This document shows positions 1 through 9,142 of a stretch of 64,000 nucleotides of DNA, in pieces. Made by a program: the position numbers and the translations under genes. Source of the DNA: Alphaproteobacteria bacterium. Its GTDB lineage: Bacteria > Pseudomonadota > Alphaproteobacteria > Elsterales > Elsteraceae. Below the pieces are notes generated by a model. The model was not told where the DNA came from. It worked only from the letters and a program-made list of their open reading frames with translations, and ran no database searches. Within the stretch, counting starts at the first letter, position 1. Every line of letters begins with the position of its first letter. Location: contig RDXE01000029.1 of assembly GCA_004292755.1 (NCBI GenBank), forward strand, positions 62,001-126,000, in the 5' to 3' direction.

Positions 1-1860
1 CGACAATCCCGCCTGCTCATACTGTCGCTGCGGCGTGTCATGATCCAGATAGAGATCGGGCAACACCATCGGGCGGACGGCGAGGCCGCGGTCCAACAGT
101 CCCTCAACTGCAAGGTGATGCAGCACGTGGGACGCGAAGCCGCCAATTGCCCCTTCCTCAATCGTGATCAGGCAGCGATGCTCCCGCGCGAGGCGTGCGA
201 CCAGATCCGTGTCGAGTGGTCGGCAGAAGCGGGCATCGGCGACGGTCACAGACACGCCCATCGCCGCAAGAGACTCTGCCGCTTCCAGTGCTGCGCCCAA
301 GCGGGTGCCGAAGGACAGGATGGCAGCCTCGGTACCCTCGCGCAGCACCCGACCGCGCCCAACCTCCAGGGGAGACAGGGTTTCCGGCAGCGGTACGCCC
401 ACCCCCTCGCCGCGTGGGAAGCGAAAGGCCGAGGGGCGGTCGTCAATCGCGAGGGCGGTTGCCACCATACGCACCAGCTCCGCCTCATCGGCGGCTGCCA
501 TCAACACCATGCCGGGCAACGCCCCGAGGTAGCCGATGTCAAAGCTGCCTGCATGGGTGGCGCCGTCGGCACCGACCAAGCCAGCGCGGTCAATCGCAAA
601 GCGCACCGGCAGCGATTGCAGGGCGACGTCATGCACCACCTGGTCATAGCCGCGCTGCAGAAAGGTGGAATAGATCGCGCAGACCGGCTTCAACCCCTCG
701 GTCGCCATGCCCGCGGCGAAGGTGACGGCGTGCTGTTCAGCAATGCCGACATCGAAGGTGCGGGTGGGAAAGCGCCGCTGGAACTTATCCAGCCCGGTGC
801 CAGTGGGCATCGCCGCGGTGATGGCAACCACAGTCGGGTCCGCCTCCGCTGCTTTGATCAGCGCGTCGGCGAACACCCCGGTGTAGGACGGTGCCGCTGG
901 CGTGGCCTTCGCCTGGGTACCCGTCACCGGATCGAACTTGACCACGCCGTGATAGCGGTCAGGTGCTGCTTCGGCCGGGGCATAGCCATGGCCCTTGCGG
1001 GTGCGGACATGGACCAGCACGGGGCCGGGATTGTCCCAGTCCCGCACGTTGCGCAACACCGGCAGCAAGTGGGTGAGGTCGTGCCCATCGACGGGGCCGA
1101 CATAGTAGAAGCCCAACTCCTCAAACAAGGTGCCGCCGGTCAAGTAGGTGCGCGCAAACTCCTCCGCCCGCCCCGCGGCCGCCCGGAAGGGGGAGGGCAA
1201 CAGGTCCGCCACCGAGCGGCCAACCTCCCGCAACGCATGGAATGGTTTGGAGGCGAGCAGCCGCACCAGATACTTCGACATCGCGCCGACCGGCGGCGCA
1301 ATCGACATATCATTGTCGTTCAAGATCACGATCAGCCGATTGGGCATCGACCCGGCATTGTTCATCGCCTCATAGGCCATGCCAGCCGACATGGCTCCGT
1401 CGCCAATCACGGCGATCACCCGGTTGTCGCGCCCCAACAAGTCGCGCGCCACCGCCATGCCGAGACCAGCGGAGATGGAGGTGGAGGAATGCGCCGTCCC
1501 AAACGGGTCAAACTCGCTCTCGCTGCGTTTGGTGAAGCCCGACAGGCCACCGCCCTGGCGAATGGTGCGGATGCGATCACGCCGACCGGTGAGAATCTTG
1601 TGCGGATAGGCCTGATGCCCAACGTCCCAGATCAGACGATCGGTGGGGGTGTCAAACAGGTGGTGGATGGCGATGGTCAGCTCGATCACACCCAGGCTGG
1701 CGCCCAAATGCCCACCGGTGCCCGACACGGCATCCACCAATTCCGCGCGCAGGTCCTTCGCCAGTTGTTGCAGCTGATCCAGCGACCAATTGCGCAAGTC
1801 TGCCGGCAGGCGGACCCGATCCAGCATTGGGGTGTGTGGTGGCACGGTATCTGAGGGCAC
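1..1860 (-). CDS. dxs: 1-deoxy-D-xylulose-5-phosphate synthase (3' end cut by window)
   Basis: TPP enzyme that condenses pyruvate with glyceraldehyde-3-phosphate, the first step of the MEP isoprenoid pathway. Reading the minus strand gives GTGGHLGAS near residue 48, the TPP-binding [17 protein letters not shown] near residue 150, and VGPVDGHD further on, all DXS hallmarks. About 620 codons are present; the family has about 640, so only a short C-terminal tail is missing. Start: a GGAGG lies 9 bases before a GTG at 1860; an in-frame ATG at 1869 directly abuts that GGAGG, so GTG is the better start. It follows ispA by about 20 bases as last gene of an xseB-ispA-dxs operon. Long open frames on the opposite strand here are mirror artefacts of GC-rich codon use. 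Confidence 0.97.
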   Translation of the reverse strand, partial: MPSDTVPPHTPMLDRVRLPADLRNWSLDQLQQLAKDLRAELVDAVSGTGGHLGASLGVIELTIAIHHLFDTPTDRLIWDVGHQAYPHKILTGRRDRIRTIRQGGGLSGFTKRSESEFDPFGTAHSSTSISAGLGMAVARDLLGRDNRVIAVIGDGAMSAGMAYEAMNNAGSMPNRLIVILNDNDMSIAPPVGAMSKYLVRLLASKPFHALREVGRSVADLLPSPFRAAAGRAEEFARTYLTGGTLFEELGFYYVGPVDGHDLTHLLPVLRNVRDWDNPGPVLVHVRTRKGHGYAPAEAAPDRYHGVVKFDPVTGTQAKATPAAPSYTGVFADALIKAAEADPTVVAITAAMPTGTGLDKFQRRFPTRTFDVGIAEQHAVTFAAGMATEGLKPVCAIYSTFLQRGYDQVVHDVALQSLPVRFAIDRAGLVGADGATHAGSFDIGYLGALPGMVLMAAADEAELVRMVATALAIDDRPSAFRFPRGEGVGVPLPETLSPLEVGRGRVLREGTEAAILSFGTRLGAALEAAESLAAMGVSVTVADARFCRPLDTDLVARLAREHRCLITIEEGAIGGFASHVLHHLAVEGLLDRGLAVRPMVLPDLYLDHDTPQRQYEQAGLS

Positions 1861-1879
1861 GGGCGGCATCCTCCGTCGC

Positions 1880-2767
1880 TTACTTGCGGCGCTCCACCAC
1901 ATAGGTTGCGAGCTGACGGAGAGGGTTTGCGCGCTCACCGAACATTTCAAGGTGCTGCGATGCCTGAGCGGCCAGCCGCCGCGCCTGATCGCGCGCGCGC
2001 TCCACCCCCAGGATCGACACGAAGGTGGCCTTGCCCAGCGCCTCATCCCGGCGCAGGTCCTTGCCCACTTCGGCTGCGTCGCCCTCCACATCCAGCAGAT
2101 CGTCGGCGATCTGGAAGGCGAGGCCTAGTTCCTGGGCATAGGCGTGCAGCGCTTGACGGGCCTGCAGCGGTGCTTTGCCGAGGATGGCGCCACTGACAGC
2201 CGAGGCGATGATCATCTCCCCGGTTTTCAGGCGTTGCAGGCGGGTGATCGCGCCGATGTCGTACTCCGCCCGCTCCGGTGCGAGGTCCAGCACCTGCCCA
2301 CCGACCATGCCGGAGGGGCCAGCCGCCGCCGCCAGCGTCGCCACCAGCTCCACCCGAACCGCGGGATCCCCATGGGTCGCTGGGTCAGCCAGCACCGTGA
2401 AGGCGTGGGTCAACAGCCCATCGCCCGCCAGAATCGCCATCGCCTCGCCATAGGCCTTGTGGCAGGCGGGCTTGCCGCGCCGCAGGTCGGCATCGTCCAT
2501 TGCGGGCAGGTCGTCATGCACCAAGCTGTAGGCGTGGACCATCTCAATCGCCGCTGCCGCGCGCAGGGCACAGCCCTCCGCGACCGAGAACAGCGCTGCC
2601 CCCTCCATCACCAGAAAGGCGCGCATGCGCTTGCCCCCGCCCAGCGAGGCATAGCGCATCGCCTCCCACAACGGCGCGTCATAGCCCGGCGAGACGGGTA
2701 GCAAGCGGGCAAGAGTGGCTTCGATGCCGTCTGCGGCATCGGCCATGCGCTGGGCCAGATCGGTCAT
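1880..2767 (-). CDS. ispA: Farnesyl/geranyl diphosphate synthase (polyprenyl synthetase)
   Basis: Short-chain trans-prenyltransferase joining IPP to allylic diphosphates in the cytosol. It has 295 residues, normal for IspA. The first aspartate-rich motif is DDLPAMDD (85-92), followed by DLRRGKPA; the second is [12 protein letters not shown] (219-229), followed by the [13 protein letters not shown] segment typical of the family. [10 protein letters not shown] (43-52) is the substrate-binding region. Its ATG overlaps the xseB stop by 4 bases (ATGA), so the two are translationally coupled, and dxs follows directly. Product chain length cannot be fixed from sequence; C15 is the usual assignment in this operon. 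Confidence 0.95.
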   Translation of the reverse strand: MTDLAQRMADAADGIEATLARLLPVSPGYDAPLWEAMRYASLGGGKRMRAFLVMEGAALFSVAEGCALRAAAAIEMVHAYSLVHDDLPAMDDADLRRGKPACHKAYGEAMAILAGDGLLTHAFTVLADPATHGDPAVRVELVATLAAAAGPSGMVGGQVLDLAPERAEYDIGAITRLQRLKTGEMIIASAVSGAILGKAPLQARQALHAYAQELGLAFQIADDLLDVEGDAAEVGKDLRRDEALGKATFVSILGVERARDQARRLAAQASQHLEMFGERANPLRQLATYVVERRK

Positions 2768-3021
2768 GCACCCTCAAACGGCGTCGTGGTGGGGGGATCG
2801 CCTGCCGTGGCGTCGGCCCCGGTGACAATGCGGTCAATCCGCGCCTGCGCCTCCGCCAGCTTCGCCTCACAATGCCGCCGCAGCGCGGTGCCGCGCTCAT
2901 AGGCAGCGATCGCATCATCCAGCTTGCCCCGCCCGCCCTCAAGGTCGCGAACGATGGTCTCCAGTTCAGCAAGCGCCTCCTCAAAACTGAGGTCGGCGAC
3001 CGGGCGTGCATCAGCGCTCAT
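2764..3021 (-). CDS. xseB: Exodeoxyribonuclease VII small subunit
   Basis: Small subunit of exonuclease VII, which degrades single-stranded DNA together with XseA (not in this window). About 85 residues, with the diagnostic SFEEALAELETIVRDLEGG followed by a helical LDDAIAAYERGTALRRHCE and AEAQARI. The chosen ATG at 3021 has AGGG 8 bases upstream; an in-frame upstream start at 3057 would add 12 non-conserved residues. The C-terminal tail after residue 70 is low-complexity (TTTPFEGA). First gene of the xseB-ispA-dxs operon, an order common in proteobacteria. Confidence 0.93.
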   Translation of the reverse strand: MSADARPVADLSFEEALAELETIVRDLEGGRGKLDDAIAAYERGTALRRHCEAKLAEAQARIDRIVTGADATAGDPPTTTPFEGA

Positions 3022-3105
3022 GGGCGGCACCCTAGGCAGAGAGCCGTGGCTGGGCAAGGGGTCAGGTCATGACGCACGGTGAGGCGTTCGGGTCACGGGC
3101 AGGCG

Positions 3106-3134
3106 TTTACGATCCAAGTTACCAGCGCTATTCT
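3106..3134 (+). promoter_or_regulatory. Candidate sigma-70 promoter for the vapBC module
   Basis: TTTACG (3106-3111) and TATTCT (3129-3134) are separated by 17 bases and lie about 26 bases before the antitoxin start, with a GAAGGGG ribosome-binding site in between. The spacing is good but the boxes are only partial matches, so this is a suggestion. Confidence 0.35.
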
Positions 3135-3160
3135 TGTTCGCATAGCTGAAGGGGCTGCTC

Positions 3161-3400
3161 ATGCCGTTTACGATTGACGATCCGCGGGCAGTTGACCTTG
3201 CCCGGGACCTTGCGGCTCTTCGTGGTACGACCATCACGCAAGCTGTGATTGCCGCGTTAGAGGCTGAGACCCAGCGGGAGCGTGCAGCAAAGCCGCTCGC
3301 TGCAAGTCTCCTCGCCATTGCTGACGAGTTGCAGGCACGATCCCGTCCTGGCGGACACCGCATGACCCCGGAAGAGATTGATGAGCTCTGGGGGCCGTGA
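3161..3400 (+). CDS. VapB-type antitoxin (Rv0623/PSK operon transcription factor family)
   Basis: A 79-residue protein beginning MPFTIDDPRAVDLARDLAAL, followed by TTITQAVIAALE. This is the N-terminal DNA-binding pattern of the Rv0623-like VapB antitoxins, in which the phrase about alleles, LAxLxGxTxTEAV, is conserved. The C-terminal half, ending TPEEIDELWGP, would wrap the toxin active site. Partner PIN toxin starts 6 bases after its stop. These antitoxins usually repress their own operon by binding the promoter as a toxin-antitoxin complex. RBS GAAGGGG is well placed. Confidence 0.85.
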   Translation: MPFTIDDPRAVDLARDLAALRGTTITQAVIAALEAETQRERAAKPLAASLLAIADELQARSRPGGHRMTPEEIDELWGP

Positions 3401-3406
3401 CGCGGA

Positions 3407-3832
3407 ATGATGCTTGATAGCTCCGCAGCCATCGCGCTGCTCGCGAAAGAGCCCGCGGGTCCCCGTATCGCTGACGCTTTAGCGCGTGCCCAGAGCGTGT
3501 TCACTGTTCCCACCGTTCGATTAGAAACAGTCATGGTACTGTCGACTTTGCTGAAGGTGGAGCCGGAAGTAGCAAACGCTGCGGTGAATACCTTATTTGA
3601 ACGGTGTAGTATCACCTTAGTTCCAGTTACCGACAGAATTGCGACGAAGGCAGTATTGGCATTCGCACAGTTTGGTAAGGGACGCGGTCATCCAGCGCGA
3701 CTGAATTTTGGTGACTGTCTAGTATATGCCGCTGCGAAGGTTAGCATGTTGCCATTACTCTTTATTGGCAGTGATTTCATTCACACTGACATAGTAAGCG
3801 TTCTTGATGATCCTCGGCCACCAGACGTGTAG
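3407..3832 (+). CDS. VapC-type PIN-domain ribonuclease toxin
   Basis: 141 residues with a PIN-domain acidic set: MMLDSSAAIALL (first Asp), TVRLETVMVL (Glu), LNFGDCLVYAAAK (Asp of the central helix) and a final GSDFIHTDIV (Asp). PIN toxins cut RNA, often tRNA, in a magnesium-dependent way. It is encoded directly after the antitoxin and probably co-transcribed. The second half of the gene (about 3580-3830) is visibly richer in A/T than the surrounding core genes, consistent with horizontal mobility of such modules. The 150 bases after the gene up to 3983 hold nothing I recognise. Confidence 0.88.
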   Translation: MMLDSSAAIALLAKEPAGPRIADALARAQSVFTVPTVRLETVMVLSTLLKVEPEVANAAVNTLFERCSITLVPVTDRIATKAVLAFAQFGKGRGHPARLNFGDCLVYAAAKVSMLPLLFIGSDFIHTDIVSVLDDPRPPDV

Positions 3833-3983
3833 GGGGCGTGACTTCCCTGGTTCTTTGTTCCCACCAGCTCCACACCCAGTGTTGCAGCGTTTGAATGAAC
3901 TATGGAAAGGCTATTTCGCGTTGGATGGGCGATGACACGCGGACTATCGCCCGTCCCCTGCGATTGGTTGTGTACTGGGCGCC

Positions 3984-6389
3984 TCACCCCCCAGCCACCC
4001 GCAGATGGCGCAGCGGGCGGCCTTGGGTGAGGGATTGGGCGGCGCGCAGGATGCCGGACGCGTCGATGCCATAGTGGTGGTAGAGGTCGGCGATGGTGCC
4101 GGTTTGGCCGAAATGCTCCACGCCGAGCGAGCGGGTGCGGTGACCGGCCACGGCGCCCAGCCAGGCGAGGGTGGCGGGGTGGCCGTCGATCACGGTGACC
4201 AGGGCGCAGTGGGGCGGCAGGCTGCCCAGCAGGCGCTCAATGTGGCTGGTGGCGTGGACGAGGCCGCGCTCGCGCGCGCGCTGGGCCGCGGTCCAGCCGG
4301 CATTCAGCCGGTCGGCTGAGGTGATGCTGAGCAGGCCAACATCGCGCCGGTCCTCGGCCATCAGGCCAACGGCGTCAATGGCTTCAGGGGCGACGGCGCC
4401 GGTGTAGGCGACCACCACCTGAGCATTGGGGCCGGGACGGCGCATCCAGTAGGCACCGTCGATGACATCCTGTGCCAACTCCGGTGTCATCGCACGCTGG
4501 GGCTGGTCCACCCCGCGGGTGGACAGGCGCAGGTAGACAGACCCACCGGTCTCATCGCGCAGCCAGGTGCGCTCGTCCGGGTCACCCTCGCCATCGCGTT
4601 GCAGATAGTCGAGCGACCAGCGCAGAATCACCGCCAACTCATCGACAAAGGCAGGCTCAAAGGCGGCCAGCCCATCCTGGGCGAGGCCAACCAGCGGCGT
4701 GCCGATGGACTGGTGCGCGCCCCCCTCGGGCGCCAGGGTCACACCAGAGGGCGTCGCCACCAACAAGAAGCGGGCGTCCTGGTAGCAGGCATAGTTCAAC
4801 TGGTCGGCACCGCGATAAATGAACGGGTCATAGACCGTGCCAATCGGCAGCAACCGCACACCATTGATGCTGTGGGACAAACCCAGGGCCGACAGCATGG
4901 TGAACAGGTTTGCCTCGGCGATGCCCAACTCCAGATGCTGGCCCCGTGGCGAGGCATCCCAGGTGAAGGTGGAGGGGATGCGCTCGGCCCGGAACACGTC
5001 GGCCATTGCCTCGCGCGCAAACAGGCCGCGGCGGTTGACCCAGGCCCCCAGGTTGGTCGACACGGTCACATCGGGTGCCGTGGTGACGATGCGGGCGGCC
5101 AAGGCGCTGTCGCTGCGGGCGATCTCGTGCAGGATCTGCCCGAACCCGGCCTGGGTGGAGAGCGGCTTGCCCGTCTGCTGGGGGGCAGGCAGGGTGGCGG
5201 GCACCGGCACCACCGGGGCGGCAAGGCGCCGGGTGCCACCTGCAAAGAACGGAGCCGTGGACAGGAAGCGCTGGAGGTCCGCTGCGGGCAGGGCAGCCCC
5301 CTCCCATTTCTCCCACTCCTGACCGGGGCGCACCCCCATCGCGGTGCGAAAGCCGTCCATCTGGGCCGGAGTCATCAGCCCGGCATGGTTGTCCTTGTGG
5401 CCCGCGAGCGGCAGGCCGAAGCCCTTAATGGTGTAGCAGATGAAACACACCGGCCGGGTGTGGCGTGCGGCGGCCTCAAACGCCTCTAACAGCGAGGGCA
5501 GGCAATGGCCGCCCAGATTGGTCATCAGCGCTTGCAACTCGGCATCGCTGCGCCGCTCGATCAGGTGCGTGACTGGGCCTTGGTCGCCAATCTCGTCCAG
5601 CAGGCGGCGGCGCCACGCGGGCCCGCCCTGGAAGGTGAGGGCGGAGTAGAGCTGGTTCGGGCAGGTCTCAATCCAGCGGCGCAAGGCCTCGCCGCCGGGC
5701 TCGGCAAAGGCGGCCTGTTGCAGCCGCCCGTGTTTCACCACCACCACGTCCCAGCCGAAATTGGCGAACATCGCCTCAAACTTCTGCCACAGGCCCTCGC
5801 GAATCACGGCGTCCAGGCTTTGACGGTTGTAGTCGACCACCCACCAGGTGTGGGACAGGCCGTGCTTCCAGCCCTCAATCAGGGCTTCGTAAATGTTGCC
5901 CTCATCCATCTCGGCATCGCCGATCAGGGCGACCATGCGGCCCTTCGGGCGCTCGCCCAGCCAGCCATGGGCGGCGACGTAATCCTGCACCAGGGCGGAG
6001 AACAGCGTTTGCGCCACCCCCAACCCAACCGAGCCAGTGGAAAAATCCACGTCATCACTGTCTTTGGTGCGCGAGGGGTAGGACTGCGCGCCCTTGAATG
6101 CCCGGAAGGCTTCCAGCTTGGCGCGGGTCTGATTGCCGGCAAGGTATTGCAGGGCGTGGAACACCGGCGCTGCGTGCGGCTTCACGGCCACCCGATCCTC
6201 CGGGCGCAACACCGCGGCGTAGAGGGCGGTCATGATCGTCGCCAGCGAGGCGGACGAGGCCTGATGCCCCCCCACCTTCACTTGATCAGCGGCGCGCAGG
6301 TGGTTGGCGTTGTGAATGGTCCACGCCGCCAGCCACAATGCCCGCCGCTCAATCTCCGCTAGATATGGCAGTCGCGGATCTGTGGTCAT
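3984..6389 (-). CDS. AceE-like transketolase / 2-oxoacid dehydrogenase E1-type protein
   Basis: About 801 residues, related to the homodimeric pyruvate dehydrogenase E1 (AceE) and transketolase. HNANHLRAADQVKVGGHQAS (27-46), PSRTKDSDDVDFSTGSVGLG (105-124) and the TPP/Mg motif GDAEMDEGNIYEAL with DYNRQSLD (158-193) are clear. The C-terminus carries VEHFGQTGTIADLYHHYGID, as in AceE. It is somewhat shorter than AceE (about 890), and no E2/E3 subunit gene is nearby, so the substrate is uncertain: pyruvate, 2-oxobutyrate or a transketolase-type reaction are all possible. The start ATG at 6389 begins the conserved region; a longer open frame to 6650 is non-conserved and overlaps the divergent acetyltransferase gene. 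Confidence 0.88.
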   Translation of the reverse strand: MTTDPRLPYLAEIERRALWLAAWTIHNANHLRAADQVKVGGHQASSASLATIMTALYAAVLRPEDRVAVKPHAAPVFHALQYLAGNQTRAKLEAFRAFKGAQSYPSRTKDSDDVDFSTGSVGLGVAQTLFSALVQDYVAAHGWLGERPKGRMVALIGDAEMDEGNIYEALIEGWKHGLSHTWWVVDYNRQSLDAVIREGLWQKFEAMFANFGWDVVVVKHGRLQQAAFAEPGGEALRRWIETCPNQLYSALTFQGGPAWRRRLLDEIGDQGPVTHLIERRSDAELQALMTNLGGHCLPSLLEAFEAAARHTRPVCFICYTIKGFGLPLAGHKDNHAGLMTPAQMDGFRTAMGVRPGQEWEKWEGAALPAADLQRFLSTAPFFAGGTRRLAAPVVPVPATLPAPQQTGKPLSTQAGFGQILHEIARSDSALAARIVTTAPDVTVSTNLGAWVNRRGLFAREAMADVFRAERIPSTFTWDASPRGQHLELGIAEANLFTMLSALGLSHSINGVRLLPIGTVYDPFIYRGADQLNYACYQDARFLLVATPSGVTLAPEGGAHQSIGTPLVGLAQDGLAAFEPAFVDELAVILRWSLDYLQRDGEGDPDERTWLRDETGGSVYLRLSTRGVDQPQRAMTPELAQDVIDGAYWMRRPGPNAQVVVAYTGAVAPEAIDAVGLMAEDRRDVGLLSITSADRLNAGWTAAQRARERGLVHATSHIERLLGSLPPHCALVTVIDGHPATLAWLGAVAGHRTRSLGVEHFGQTGTIADLYHHYGIDASGILRAAQSLTQGRPLRHLRVAGG

Positions 6390-6470
6390 GGCGCCGTGCT
6401 CCCCGATAGGCTGGGGCAGACTGCCGCACCAGCCGCGGCGAGGGAAGGGGCGGTCGAGAGGGGAGGACTG

Positions 6471-6923
6471 ATGACAAACGCATGGGTGGTTCGCGCCGTA
6501 ACGGCTGCGGATCTCACAACTGCACGGGCAGCGCTGGCCCTGTTTCGCCGCGCCTTTGAGGAAGCGGACGGGGAGGCGCCCAGTGACGAGCATCTTGCCG
6601 CTTGGCTCGCCACGCCGACCCAGCTGCTGCGGGTGGTGGTGGATGCTCAAGGAGCGGTCCTCGGGGCTGCCAGCGCCTTCGTGCTATCGCTGCCGCGCAC
6701 CCCGGTGCCGGAGGTTTATCTCTATGACCTTGCCGTGGACGAGGCGCATCGCCGCCAAGGTATCGCGACGGCGCTGATTCAGGATTTGCGTCGGCATGCG
6801 GGTGCCTGTGGTGCTGCGTGCGTCTACGTCCAGGCCGATGCGGAGGATGACGCGGCGCTTGCCCTCTACGCCCGCCTCGGGCACCAAACAGCCGTCTACC
6901 ACTTTCAGTTTCAACCGGTGTGA
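6471..6923 (+). CDS. AAC(3)-I-like GNAT N-acetyltransferase
   Basis: A 150-residue GNAT protein. The acetyl-CoA P-loop is RRQGIATALI (94-103). The run EVYLYDLAVDEAHRRQGIAT (81-100), then VYVQADAEDDAALALYARLG (118-137) and the YHF end, closely follow the pattern of gentamicin 3-N-acetyltransferases AAC(3)-I as I recall them (IYIYDLAV, YVQADYGDDPAVALYTKLG, HFD). The length matches that family (about 150-156). RBS GGGAGGA precedes the ATG by 3 bases. The gene is divergent from the AceE-like gene across 81 bases, with no integron or transposon sequence nearby, so it appears to be an ordinary chromosomal gene. Whether it modifies aminoglycosides or another amine is unknown. Confidence 0.85.
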   Translation: MTNAWVVRAVTAADLTTARAALALFRRAFEEADGEAPSDEHLAAWLATPTQLLRVVVDAQGAVLGAASAFVLSLPRTPVPEVYLYDLAVDEAHRRQGIATALIQDLRRHAGACGAACVYVQADAEDDAALALYARLGHQTAVYHFQFQPV

Positions 6924-7065
6924 TGCGGACGCGGCCTGCCCACCCCCTCTGCTACAGCAAGGGAGCACTGCGCGCGGCATGACTTGATCCGCTTTGCCCA
7001 ACCGGGTCGGATGACGGTTCGGCCAGCGCAGGGTGCGCTGCGGGTTGGGACGTAGGGCAACGGGC

Positions 7066-8319
7066 ATGGCATCACCGGCGACACCGCCTTTCGCAGCCTC
7101 CGACCGCTGGTTCCTGGCGCTGTTGGGGGTCAGCCAGATCGTCGCCTGGGGCTCGTTGTTCTACACCTTCCCGGTCATGGTGGCGCTGATGGCGCCGGAG
7201 TTTGGCGTGGATGCACCGGGGCTGTACTGGGTGGTGTCTCTGGGCCTCGCGATTTCCAGCCTGGGTGCCTATCCGGTGGGGCGCGCGATTGATGCAGGCT
7301 ATGGCCGTGCAGTGATGACTGTCGGCGGTGTGGCCGGGGCGCTTGGGCTGTGGCTGTGGTCGCTGGCCACCGCACCAGTGTGGCTGGGGGTGGTGTTTGT
7401 CGTGATCGGGGCCGCCTCGGCGATGACCCTCTATGAGCCTGGGTTCGCTGTTGCCGCCCGCCGTCTTGGGCCGACCGCCCGCAGTGGGATTGCGCAATTG
7501 ACGCTGTGGGGCGGCTTTGCCTCCACCGTGATGATTCCGATTGTGCAGGCCGGTGTGGAGTGGTTCGGCTGGCGCCAGACACTGCTGCTGCAGGCGGGGT
7601 TGGTGCTGGTGGTGTGTGCGGGGCTGCCGTTGCTGGTGATCCAGTCCCGCCGCGACCGTGGCGGTGCTGGGCCCGCAGCTGAGGCTGAGGCGGAGCGCAG
7701 CCAGATCGTGCCCAAGCTGCTATCCTACCGGGTGTTCTGGGTGTTTGCCGCTGCGATGGTGCTGTACTCGCTGGTGATGACCGGGTTCATCACGCACTTG
7801 TTCCCGCTGTTGCTCGAGCGCGGCCTGCCGTCCGAGAGCGTGGTGGCCGTGTTCGCCGTGGTTGGTCCGGCCCAGGTGGCGGCCCGGCTGCTGGTGTGGC
7901 GGGTGGCTGACACTCTACCCGCCCGCAGGCTGGGATTGATGGCGATGAGTGGCTTTACGCTGTCGATGGTGGGTTTTGCGCTGCTGCCAACCACTGTGCC
8001 GCTGATGATCGCGGCTGCTGTGCTCTATGGCGCGTCGAACGGTGTCATGACCATCTCCCGCAGTGCAGCGATTCTGGAGATGCTGTCGCGCCACCACTAC
8101 GGCACCGTGGCCGGAACAGTCATGGCGCCTGCGATTGCTGCGATGGCGGCCGCCCCCTGGGCTGCTGCTCTGGGCTGGGGCGTGCGGGATAGCTACACCC
8201 TGCCGCTCGTGATGGCGGTGGGTCTCGCTGGAACAGCGACTGCTTTGTTCTGGTTGGCTGGTCGCTGGTCGCTGCAGGGCACAAATCCCCTCGCCAATGG
8301 GAGCGACTCTGGCGCATAA
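7066..8319 (+). CDS. MFS transporter
   Basis: About 417 residues with twelve probable transmembrane segments, beginning RWFLALLGVSQIVAWGSLFY. A GRAIDAGYGRAVM loop follows TM2 (the MFS loop 2-3 motif in relaxed form) and a central hydrophilic linker (RRDRGGAGPAAEAEAERS) separates the two six-helix halves. The substrate cannot be inferred. The start is set at ATG 7066; an in-frame upstream start at 7033 would add 11 basic residues without a better RBS. It is followed after 30 bases by a hypothetical gene, which may be co-transcribed. Confidence 0.9.
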   Translation: MASPATPPFAASDRWFLALLGVSQIVAWGSLFYTFPVMVALMAPEFGVDAPGLYWVVSLGLAISSLGAYPVGRAIDAGYGRAVMTVGGVAGALGLWLWSLATAPVWLGVVFVVIGAASAMTLYEPGFAVAARRLGPTARSGIAQLTLWGGFASTVMIPIVQAGVEWFGWRQTLLLQAGLVLVVCAGLPLLVIQSRRDRGGAGPAAEAEAERSQIVPKLLSYRVFWVFAAAMVLYSLVMTGFITHLFPLLLERGLPSESVVAVFAVVGPAQVAARLLVWRVADTLPARRLGLMAMSGFTLSMVGFALLPTTVPLMIAAAVLYGASNGVMTISRSAAILEMLSRHHYGTVAGTVMAPAIAAMAAAPWAAALGWGVRDSYTLPLVMAVGLAGTATALFWLAGRWSLQGTNPLANGSDSGA

Positions 8320-8349
8320 CGCCGCGGAGACCCGAAGGGGAGCATCGGC

Positions 8350-8940
8350 ATGTTGGCGATGAAGGCGCTGGATCGATTGGATGGCGTCGTCCAGGACGCG
8401 CTGGAGCGCTTTGTCCCCGCCGGTCTCCAAGTCGCCTTCGAGGTGAATGAGGATGGCATCCGCGCCGTGGGCGTTGGCGATTCCGGCGCCAGCCTGCCGG
8501 ATCGCCCGCGCCAAATGCTGGCCGGAGCAGTTGCGGGTTGGGCGGCTCAAGCAGGAGAGGCATTCGGCGCCTCGTTCTTGATCAGTGCGCGGCATACGAT
8601 CACGCCGGGCTCTGGCTATTCGGACCCCGTGATGCTGCCGGATCTGGCGTTTTTGCACGTCTCAATGATGAAGCGGGGCGATCCCAGGGCCAATGCCACC
8701 CAGTCAACTCTGACGCTGCGGCCAAACGCCGCCCAACCAATGCCCGCGAATGGTGCATTGAATCAGTTTTTCACCACTCTTATCCCGCAGCGGCGCGATT
8801 GGTTCGAGGGTATTGTCCTATTGCAGGTGTTCACCGGCACGCGACAGGCGCGCTGGTCGGGTCAGGACCAGGCTCAGCTCACGCGGTTGTATGAAACTGT
8901 GATTGTTCCCTGGCCAGGACCACCCCGGAAGCCGCGCTAA
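8350..8940 (+). CDS. Hypothetical protein
   Basis: 196 residues, not recognised. It has a good RBS (AAGGGGAG, 7 bases before ATG) and codon use like its neighbours. The protein is soluble-looking, with no signal peptide or membrane segment. A mixed helical N-terminus (LDRLDGVVQDALERFV) is followed by a strand-rich middle and a basic, proline-containing tail (PWPGPPRKPR). Only 30 bases separate it from the preceding MFS gene. No catalytic motif is evident. Confidence 0.7.
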   Translation: MLAMKALDRLDGVVQDALERFVPAGLQVAFEVNEDGIRAVGVGDSGASLPDRPRQMLAGAVAGWAAQAGEAFGASFLISARHTITPGSGYSDPVMLPDLAFLHVSMMKRGDPRANATQSTLTLRPNAAQPMPANGALNQFFTTLIPQRRDWFEGIVLLQVFTGTRQARWSGQDQAQLTRLYETVIVPWPGPPRKPR

Positions 8941-9034
8941 ACCGGCTTCAGGCGCCTCATGCTGTCAAAGTCGGTCAAGGTTACTGTCGTTCTATCTGAG
9001 CGAACGATTTTGCTTGGCGAGCGACACCAAATGG

Positions 9035-9075
9035 CCCTAAAAAGAGGGCCGCACGAGGCGGCCCGAAGTTTAGGG
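9035..9075 (+). ncRNA. Nested inverted repeat, candidate structured RNA or mRNA leader
   Basis: An outer stem CCCTAAA (9035-9041) / TTTAGGG (9069-9075) encloses a symmetric internal loop AAGA/GAAG. Inside is a perfect 7-bp GC stem GGGCCGC (9046-9052) / GCGGCCC (9058-9064) with loop ACGAG. The right outer arm runs straight into GGAGG (9074-9078), so the fold would occlude a strong Shine-Dalgarno sequence. No start codon follows at the normal distance. It could be a leader structure of the secreted-protein gene downstream or a small RNA. Confidence 0.5.
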
Positions 9076-9081
9076 AGGAAA

Positions 9082-9099
9082 CGTCTGCTCGCGCAGACG
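9082..9099 (+). ncRNA. Second perfect hairpin of the same leader
   Basis: CGTCTGC (9082-9088), loop TCGC, GCAGACG (9093-9099). It sits 6 bases after the nested repeat and just before the candidate starts of the next gene (GTG 9116, ATG 9143). There is no T-run after it, so it is not a classic terminator. Confidence 0.45.
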
Positions 9100-9142
9100 A
9101 GAAACATATAAGCCAGTGGCTCCCGTTGTGCAATGCAGCAAA

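Noticed and set aside
40-1854. Long plus-strand open frame of about 600 codons
   Set aside because: It is antisense to an unmistakable DXS reading on the minus strand; its translation is His/Gln/Arg-rich with no domain pattern, typical of the mirror frame of a GC-rich gene.
6390-6650. N-terminal extension of the AceE-like protein by 87 residues
   Set aside because: The extension is not conserved, runs across the divergent acetyltransferase gene and its RBS, and contains no AceE motif; ATG 6389 starts the conserved part.
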